A stretch of DNA of 64,000 nucleotides, from NCBI GenBank assembly GCA_027924645.1, contig BSBN01000252.1, forward strand, positions 2,108,001 through 2,172,000. Direction: 5' to 3'. A program made the translations under genes and the position numbers. The notes under the pieces were generated by a model, which was not told the origin of the DNA, made no database searches, and saw only the letters and a program-made list of their open reading frames with translations. The DNA comes from Cunninghamia lanceolata (lineage: Eukaryota > Streptophyta > Pinopsida > Cupressales > Cupressaceae). Below are positions 58,373 through 64,000 of this stretch, in pieces. How positions within the stretch are numbered: the stretch's first letter is position 1; the number at the start of each line of letters is the position of its first letter.

Positions 58373-58861
58373 ATGTATCTGATACAGATTTTTCTGCTGC
58401 AATCTAGGGTATGTTATGCTTCACATCTGGTATCTCATTTTCTCTCAAATGCGATGGACTTATTTCATCAGGTTGATAAGGTTAAAAGGATAGCATCAAT
58501 GTTTGTTCATGACTATCTAGTCCCAGATGTCAAGCTATTTGAAGCTTTTGCTACTTATAATCTCCATGATGGCTCAGCCTTGGTAGGGGGACTCTTCCTT
58601 CGTGAATATATCATTAATAAACCCAGTTTTAACTGTGTTTATCAAGCGATGATTTCAAGTTTGCAATCAAGTAACAAAGAGCTCTTTGATAATTCACTAC
58701 AAGTTCATAAATCTACATTTGGAAGGTCTAAGAGGGAAAGGATAGAGGAAGTTTTCAATGCATGGAGCTTCTTGTCAAATTTCCAACCACCGGTAGCTCC
58801 CTTCACCAATGATGACATAGTCCTTTCTCAAGAGTATCCAACTGGGGGTTCATGGCTTTAG
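58373..58861 (+). CDS. Unrecognised 162-codon ORF joined to a LINE-like 3' end
   Basis: I do not recognise this protein. The first Met is at 58373, but a better start may be the Met at 58463 (MDLFHQVDKVKRI). The sequence is balanced and not low-complexity: VHDYLVPDVKLFEAFATYN, GLFLREYIINKPSFNCVYQA, SKRERIEEVFNAWSFL, ending YPTGGSWL. No signal peptide, membrane segment or catalytic motif is obvious. It is the longest unbroken frame outside the elements. It ends where a LINE-like 3' untranslated stretch and poly(A) begin, so it may be the last ORF of a LINE or a retroposed host transcript. Confidence 0.45.
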   Translation: MYLIQIFLLQSRVCYASHLVSHFLSNAMDLFHQVDKVKRIASMFVHDYLVPDVKLFEAFATYNLHDGSALVGGLFLREYIINKPSFNCVYQAMISSLQSSNKELFDNSLQVHKSTFGRSKRERIEEVFNAWSFLSNFQPPVAPFTNDDIVLSQEYPTGGSWL

Positions 58862-59116
58862 GGTTGCATATTTAAATATGGACAGCATGTGAACCACTCT
58901 TTCTAGTTTAAGTTTTTGGCTTCGCTATAACTTTGGTTTCCTTTTGGCCAGAAAGGGCCTTTTAGATATATATCTTTGTTTAGGGCTCTTAGTTAAAATG
59001 CTCTGTATATGTTATCTTTTTGGCCAGGAAGGGCTTTTTTTGTAATCTGTAAAAACATTTTTATTAATATTAATATATTATGATGCTCTAAGCATCCTTA
59101 CCGATTCAAAAAAAAA
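58862..59116 (+). mobile_element. LINE-like 3' untranslated end with poly(A)
   Basis: Contains TTGGCTTCGCTATAACTTTGG, two TTTTGGCCAG(A/G)AAGGGC units, a TATTAATATTAATATATTATG stretch, TTACCGATTC and then nine A residues (59108-59116). This ending is typical of plant LINE 3' ends. The tail runs directly into a protease exon (59117-59152), marking the insertion point. The 5' end of the insertion and its target duplication were not found. Confidence 0.72.
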
Positions 59117-59152
59117 TGCCAACCCCGGTTCATGTGTTGTCTCAGTAAAGAC
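59117..59152 (-). pseudogene. Aspartic protease exon, truncated by the LINE
   Basis: The minus strand reads VFTETTHEPGLAF, which follows the flap exon in plant phytepsin-type proteases, and then runs into the poly-T complement of the LINE tail. The splice acceptor before it reads GCAA instead of GCAG, so the normal splice site appears lost. The rest of the exon was not found beyond the LINE within the window. Confidence 0.78.
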
Positions 59153-59259
59153 TTGCACCATGAAAGAATTCATTAATTATACATAAATTTCAAATTAAGT
59201 TGATGAGAATAGATCTTTGATATCCAACTGGGAAGCCTTAACATCCAAAAATTACTAAC

Positions 59260-59354
59260 CTGATGTTTCACAACAAGTTTCCCAATTGTGACATCATCTT
59301 TACTTAAGAAACTGGATATTGATCCACTGCCATATTGGATCTCACAGGATTCTC
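59260..59354 (-). pseudogene. Aspartic protease flap exon
   Basis: 95 bases on the minus strand encode ESCEIQYGSGSIS, then FLSKDDVTIG and LVVKHQ, the flap region (flap Tyr present) of plant vacuolar aspartic proteases. The acceptor TTTGTGAAG and the donor CAG|GTTAGT are both intact. Phase joins correctly with the exon at 59459-59524. Confidence 0.85.
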
Positions 59355-59458
59355 CTTCACAAACAACAAATGATATATATTAATTGTTTAGCAACTTCCT
59401 TAATATCCCCATGTAAGCATACTAAACTAAGTGAGGTTGAGGGTTTGAAGTAGAGTGT

Positions 59459-59524
59459 CATCTTCTTGGTATGTGCTTGACTTTGATGACTTGTATCTTG
59501 AATGAAAATAGTAAGCTAGCTGCA
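59459..59524 (-). pseudogene. Aspartic protease exon upstream of the flap
   Basis: 66 bases on the minus strand encode QLAYYFHSRYKSSKSSTYQED, matching the ACYFHSKYKSSKSSTY segment of phytepsin-type proteases. The conserved Cys is Tyr here, removing a disulphide. The acceptor TTTTACAG is intact; the donor reads AC where GT is needed. Exons with the catalytic DTG lie upstream in the gene and were not found toward 59745. Confidence 0.83.
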
Positions 59525-59747
59525 CTGTAAAATCATTGCTAATCATTGTTACAAAAATAACCACAAAATCCTCTTTAATTAAAATAATCCTTCTAGATAT
59601 TTCAAGACAAGATATTTCAGTTAATTTCTAAGAAAGCTAATAATTTCACTATCCAAACAGCCATCAATCTATTTACTGTATATAATTTCCCAAAATTCAG
59701 AATTTGAATGTAGGCTGAATATTCAAACAACACTATTTTTTTAGTTG

Positions 59748-60272
59748 GATCCTAAAAATGCTGCAACTTATGTTCTTCTCTAAAACATATGTGCAGAAGT
59801 GGGCAGGTGTGGTGAGGTTCAAATAGTAAGGAGATTGATGAAAGATAGAGGAATTAAAAAGATACCTGCATGTAGTTGGATTGAAGGGCATAAAATGGTA
59901 CATGCTTTTTTGTGTAGGAGACATATCACATCCACAAACATGGGAGAGCTATGCAAAATTGGAGAAATTGGCTTGGCAAATGAAGGCAGTAGGGTATTTC
60001 TAGATTCAAGACTTTTACTTAATGCTGTGGAATAGAAGAAAAAAGAATCATTTATCTGCCACCATAGTGAAAAGTTAGCAATTGCATTTGGTTTGTTAAA
60101 CATGGCCCCTGGTACAACCATTAGAGTTGTTAAGAACCTTCAAGTATGTTCTGATTTTCACACTGCATCTAAATTCATCTCCAAGATTGTTGCAAGAGAA
60201 ATTGTTCTGAGAGATGTGAACCATTTCCATCATTTTAAACAGGGACAATGTTCTTGTGGAGAATAGTGGTGA
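59748..60272 (+). pseudogene. PPR-DYW protein C-terminus (E and DYW domains), broken
   Basis: The frame gives DPKNAATYVLL, then GRCGEVQIVRRLMKDRGIKK, CSWIEGHKMVHAFL (E/E+ domain), and after one stop (60033) the DYW deaminase: HHSEKLAIAFGLLNMAPGTT, then VVKNLQVCSDFHTASKFISK, REIVLRDVNHFHHFK and CSCGE-stop-W. These proteins edit C to U in organelle RNA. The HxE zinc site is present, but the CxxC has lost its second Cys (CSDF). The final DYW reads E-stop-W (stop 60264-60266), just before the natural stop TGA at 60270-60272. A TAA also falls at 59793. A non-functional copy. Confidence 0.92.
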
Positions 60273-60399
60273 TGCTAAATGAAACAATCTAAAAAATAGG
60301 CTTGCACTATAATAATGTGCACTACATCAGATATCCATTAATAACGAAGGGATATCCATCAAATCATAACATCAAGGATTTTTTTGTCATTATATATTA

Positions 60400-60715
60400 T
60401 AGTTACAAGTGCCCTGCTAGACATACATGAAAATGTGGAAGCATAGACAAGGCAAGCGAACTGTTTCAAAAAATGCCTCAAAGAAATGTGATATCATAGA
60501 ATGTCATGATTAAAGGATATGTTTAAAATGGGTTTTTCTAAAAAGTCCTTAGAAAATTTTAAGAAAATGCAACCAGTGGGTGTAAAGCCCAACTCCTCAA
60601 CCTTTGAAAGCATCCTTCCTGCTTGTGTGTGAATTGGAGCTTTGGATGAGGATATGAACATCCATCAAAAGCATATTTGGAAGTAGATTTTTATCAGATA
60701 TTGTAGTTGCAAGTT
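60400..60715 (+). pseudogene. PPR repeat fragment of the same type of gene, downstream of its own C-terminus
   Basis: A broken frame reads VVTSALLDI-, then DKASELFQKMPQRNVIS-NVMIKGYVQNGF, SKKSLENFKKMQPVGVKPNS, STFESILPACV and FLSDIVVAS, typical PLS-class PPR repeats. In a normal gene these come before the E and DYW domains, so the order here is reversed by duplication or rearrangement. It ends at the palindrome starting at 60706. Confidence 0.87.
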
Positions 60716-61018
60716 CCACTTTAGATCACCAAAGCCTTCATAAAAATTTCTGCACAAAATTCAATAATGAAGAATTTATTCAGAAATTCTCTTTTGAATG
60801 ATGCACAAAGCCTCCACCGCAACACCACACAATTTGTTGTTGGGCCTTGCAGTGATGTGGGAATCACTCGCATCATTGCAAGGCCCAGCAATAGTGCGGT
60901 GTTGCGGTGGAGGCTTTGTGCATCATTCAAAAGAGAATTTGTGCATAAATTCTTCATTATTGAATTTTGTGTAGATGTTTTTGTGAAGGCTTTGGTGATC
61001 TGAAGTGGAACTTGCAAC
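60706..61018. mobile_element. 313-bp palindromic (foldback/MITE-like) element
   Basis: GTTGCAAGTTCCACTT at the left pairs with AAGTGGAACTTGCAAC at the right, and pairing continues through AATTCAATAATGAAGAATTTAT and AAAGCCTCCACCGCAACACC to a near-perfect central hairpin (GGGCCTTGCAGTGATG... around 60862). Roughly nine of ten positions pair. Open frames on both strands mirror each other for that reason and are not genes. No clear target duplication is seen. Confidence 0.85.
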
Positions 61019-61574
61019 ATTTCTGCTTGAATAAAGAGGCAAATAAGGTACACCCTCCATTCCACCAGCTCTGCTACCTCCAACTAGACCTATGACTAGT
61101 GATTGAAGGAATAAATTACAAAAAATATCATCCTATCTATTTATGATGTTTTTCTAAGCATCAAAAAATTAAACAAACAAAATACAAAGCACACAAGTCC
61201 ATCTCTTAGTTGTATAGACTAGGATAGTTCAACCACCATTATACCACTCAATGAATACTAACCAGCTCCTAAGTCATGATCCAGATGACTCCTTTGGCTC
61301 CTTGTAGGTGGTCTTGCATATGAAAGCTCTAGGTCCTAACAAAAAACCACAAAATCAAGGAGTTCAAACCAAGAATAAATAATATAGGGAAAATAACCTA
61401 CAATAAAGATACCTTCATACATTTGATAAATCCATAAATCCATGCAAATTTCCTTCCATAAATCCATCTTAGGGATCCATATTTCTTTTAAAATTATTCC
61501 AGGAGTCATTCACAAGCACCACATACCAAGTCCATGTGAAAGATATTTGTATTTTTAACCATTGATGTGTTTTT
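61019..61574. other. No gene recognised
   Basis: A/T-rich sequence between the palindrome and the GC-rich repeat block; I see no motif. Confidence 0.6.
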
Positions 61575-62200
61575 ATCTCTCACCGCAGTCCCGCAGGTCA
61601 CTCAAAAGGTCTTGGTGGGTGTGCAGGAACCAAGGATAACAAGGGAGCAGTTATCGCTATCCCGTAGCATGAAGAGATTGCACTTGTGGCATTGCGGGAT
61701 GTAGAGATCGATTACCACAGCCCCGTAGCGGTCTCAAAACGAAGTGGTGGGTTGGCGGTATAAATTTAAGTGGCATATGATACTTCACTGCGGTCCCGTG
61801 ATAGTCAAGAGAATAACCGGTGGTAATGCAGTAAGAAAGAGCAAAGGAAAATAGTACATCACACCCCCGCAACGGCCTCAAGTGAGGCTTGCGATATGGC
61901 AGTAAGAAGGAGTAGAGGAAAATAGTACACCGCGCCCCCGCGGTGGCATCAAGTGAGGCTTTCGATATGGCGGTAATAGGGAGCAGAGGAAAATAGTACA
62001 CCCAATCCCTGCGGCAGCCTCAAGTGAGGCTTGTGGTATGGTGGTATAAGGAGTTTAAGTTATTTAAGTGTTGAATACCGTGGCCCCACGACAGTTTCAA
62101 TGAAGGAGTACAGTAGTGTGGTGAAAAGCTTCGAGTGATGTTTAGTATACCGCGGTCCCGCAATGGTTAAAGAAACAGTTTGCAGTACTACGGTAGGGAA
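61575..62200. repeat. GC-rich repeat block with a 71-bp tandem unit
   Basis: GGAAAATAGTAC followed by CCCCCGC and CCTCAAGTGAGGCTTGCGATATGG starts at 61846, 61917 and 61988, a period of exactly 71 bases. Looser CCGCGGTCCCGCAATGG-like units flank it at 61584, 61790 and 62150. The 114-codon minus-strand frame at 61657-62001 follows the repeat and is not convincing as a gene. Confidence 0.85.
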
Positions 62201-63782
62201 AAAGTCATGGTGATATAGTTGAATTTTTAAGACAATATTTCTAAAATAGAGATGAACAAACTATGAACTTTCTTAGACACAACCAAGCCATGACTTACAC
62301 CCTCTACATGTTCCATAGAGTTGTCTTTATGGTAGAGATAAGTCAAGGGATAGTAGTTTGCAGTCATTACATTTCATGAAGGAGTGGGATCCTAAATAAT
62401 TTTTGGTGTTGAGATACCCCTGCTACCAAGATAAGAATCGTGTGAGGATCTACCTTAAGGCAATAAAGAGATACAGAGCTATGCCATGACTTACACCCCC
62501 TTGACAGCTGAACAAATATAATTAGAAGCAACAAAATAAAAGATCATTAACTATGCTTAGACATTCACTTTAATTTTGCATCTATGGCCCATTGGTTCCA
62601 ATAGTTGCCATCCTATCTTGTTTCTATTGTTGATTCTGTGTGTTCCTTGGAGTCATAAAAGCAGACACGGCAGGCAACTCCATCACAGGCAATCAATAAA
62701 ATCATGAGCCCCCAAAGCCAAAGCATTGGAAGGCCTTATTTGGTTCAAAATTGATAGTCATGACTTAGAAAATGAAATAGAATGGTAATAAAATCCTTGG
62801 TTGACACTTCACATTGGAAACTCATTTGTTAAAATAAGTCAAAACAGCAAACAATCACTGCTAATCTCATTTTTTCAATGCCTATTGGTATCCTAGATGA
62901 TATCACCATTAATAGCATTTTGTGGATTGTGTCTAGATGTATGATATGTTTTAGCTTTTGGTATTATCCCATCTCCGGGGTCATATGCATGTCTTAGTAA
63001 GATGTATCATTTCTCTTTGTCAAGCTATCTTAGTGAAGCCTCAAATTAGTTTTTATTTTTGCCCATAATGCTCTTCATTTGTGTAATAATGTTGGCCAAG
63101 GTATTGGTAATGAAGTTGCCAAAGACATGGTGATATAGTTGAAGTTTTGAGACAATATCTCTCATTGGCCTGATCAAATCAAAGAACACTTTTTCTGTCT
63201 TTTCTCCACTATTCGTTTATGAGCTGAGTAATTTCAAATTTGATTGTTGTCATTTGCAATGCATTTCTATTGCATTTCAATCTGAAACGTTTAATCCATT
63301 GTTGGATTGTTGTCACCTTTACAGACATAAAAATGTACATGTTCTAATATTTTGAACTTATGACAAGTCAAAGTGGGTTGTGCTTGTTTAGCAGCTGGTT
63401 GAAATTTAATTTGAATGTACTACTTCTTGATGTTCCCCTTGACTCATTATCATTTTTGTTTATCATCTTGTTTTTTGGCTAGCAACAAACATGTGATGCA
63501 TCTGTTGTGATGTCCTATGGATGGTGGCTTTTTCCAAATTATTTTCAAACTATTTTAAGTTCTAGATGTACACCTTGTGGAGATTGATGGCATATTTCTA
63601 TGCTTAATTTTTTTTCCCAATGTTACAGTGAGCTGATAAATGCAATTATTCCAAAGGTAGTGGAAATAATTTTGGAACAATTATCTAAGTTCTCTCTTAA
63701 TGTTCAGATTTGAATAATTTTTTATTTTGCAAATTTTTAAAAGCCTTGTTTGACGAGTCTTGGAAATTGGTTTCAATTTACA
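62201..63782. other. No gene recognised; possible intron of the uL2 gene
   Basis: A/T-rich with no coding motif. A 38-base stretch (CATGGTGATATAGTTGAA..TTT.AGACAATAT) occurs at about 62210 and again at about 63127. The right end, TTTCAATTTACAAG, could be a splice acceptor for the following exon. No other uL2 exon was found here. Confidence 0.5.
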
Positions 63783-64000
63783 AGGTAAAGCTTCCATCTA
63801 GAACTGAGAAGATCGTGCCAAGTAGTTGCAGAGCCATGATTGGTCAGGTTACTAGTGGTGGAAGGACAGAAAAGCCAATGCTCAAAGCTAGCAATGCATA
63901 TCACAAATATAGGGTCAAAAGAAACTGTTGGCCCAAGGTTCGTGGTGTGGCAATGAATCCTGTTGAGCATCCTCATGGTGGTGGTAATCATCAACACATT
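63783..64000 (+). CDS. RPL8: 60S ribosomal protein L8 (uL2) exon, partial
   Basis: An unbroken frame to the window end reads [20 protein letters not shown], then [32 protein letters not shown] and [13 protein letters not shown], the highly conserved core of eukaryotic uL2, which supports the peptidyl-transferase centre of the large subunit. The [10 protein letters not shown] loop with its key His is intact. Several usually fixed positions differ (PSRTEK for PSGAKK, SSCR for SGCR, QVTSGG for QVAGGG, KASN for KAGN), so it could be a diverged paralogue or a young pseudogene. An acceptor-like TTACAG-type site (TTTACAAG) precedes it. The rest of the gene is outside the window. Confidence 0.88.

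Noticed and set aside
60721..61083. Two mirrored open frames of 78 and 120 codons
   Set aside because: Both arise from the palindrome; each strand encodes the same peptide because the arms are complementary.
61657..62001. 114-codon minus-strand frame
   Set aside because: It spans the 71-bp GC-rich repeat and repeats itself; no recognisable domain.

Overview
This window is nuclear DNA from a seed plant with a large, repeat-rich genome. It is probably a gymnosperm or another giant-genome plant, but that is inference. Plant origin is shown by decayed pentatricopeptide-repeat (PPR-DYW), phytepsin-type aspartic protease and plant mobile domain (PMD) sequences, a eukaryotic uL2/RPL8 exon, and many Ty1/copia and Ty3/gypsy retrotransposons with initiator-Met-type primer sites. 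No bacterial operon, CRISPR array or rRNA was seen. Almost everything is mobile DNA or its remains. The only conserved host coding sequence still open is the uL2 fragment at the right edge.

Layout. 1-7518: Ty3/gypsy element G1 on the minus strand, with Gag and protease at 1-3729, a 2.5-kb repeat-filled leader and its 5' LTR at 6283-7518; RT and integrase lie outside the window. G1 is inserted in a non-coding LTR element (7519-14208, minus) whose LTR is about 3.6 kb. 14711-15790: broken PIF1-like helicase (minus). 18970-25180: Ty1/copia element C1 (plus), many stops, 3' LTR missing. 25207-27200: plant mobile domain pseudogene (plus). 27779-49570: a dismembered Ty3/gypsy element G2 (minus) with two RNase H domains. 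It is split by a copia-like LTR unit near 29-33.2 kb, by an unidentified 3.7-kb insert at 34185-37919 that itself holds a 436-bp retroposed segment, and by an almost complete copia element C2 at 40927-49517 with a perfect 5-bp target duplication.

49718-56757: Athila-like Ty3/gypsy element G4 (plus), with 5' LTR, Asp-tRNA-type primer site, gag, protease, RT-RNase H and integrase; no 3' LTR was found. 57470-57960: a TTTAGTCATT-rich repeat cluster. 58373-59116: an unrecognised 162-codon ORF followed by a LINE-like 3' end with poly(A). That poly(A) sits inside an exon of a minus-strand aspartic protease pseudogene (59117-59524). 59748-60715: two pieces of a PPR-DYW gene in the wrong order, the second ending at a 313-bp palindrome (60706-61018). 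61575-62200: 71-bp GC-rich tandem repeats. 63783-64000: uL2/RPL8 exon.

Together the sequence records successive insertions: old G2 was cut by younger elements, G1 landed in a non-autonomous LTR element, and host gene fragments at both flanks were broken by a LINE and a palindromic element. None of the element polyproteins is intact, so any movement would need enzymes supplied from elsewhere. I did not find a convincing new functional system. The most unusual items are the G1 leader repeat arrays, the LTR that carries both a polypurine tract and a primer site, and the LINE-interrupted protease exon.
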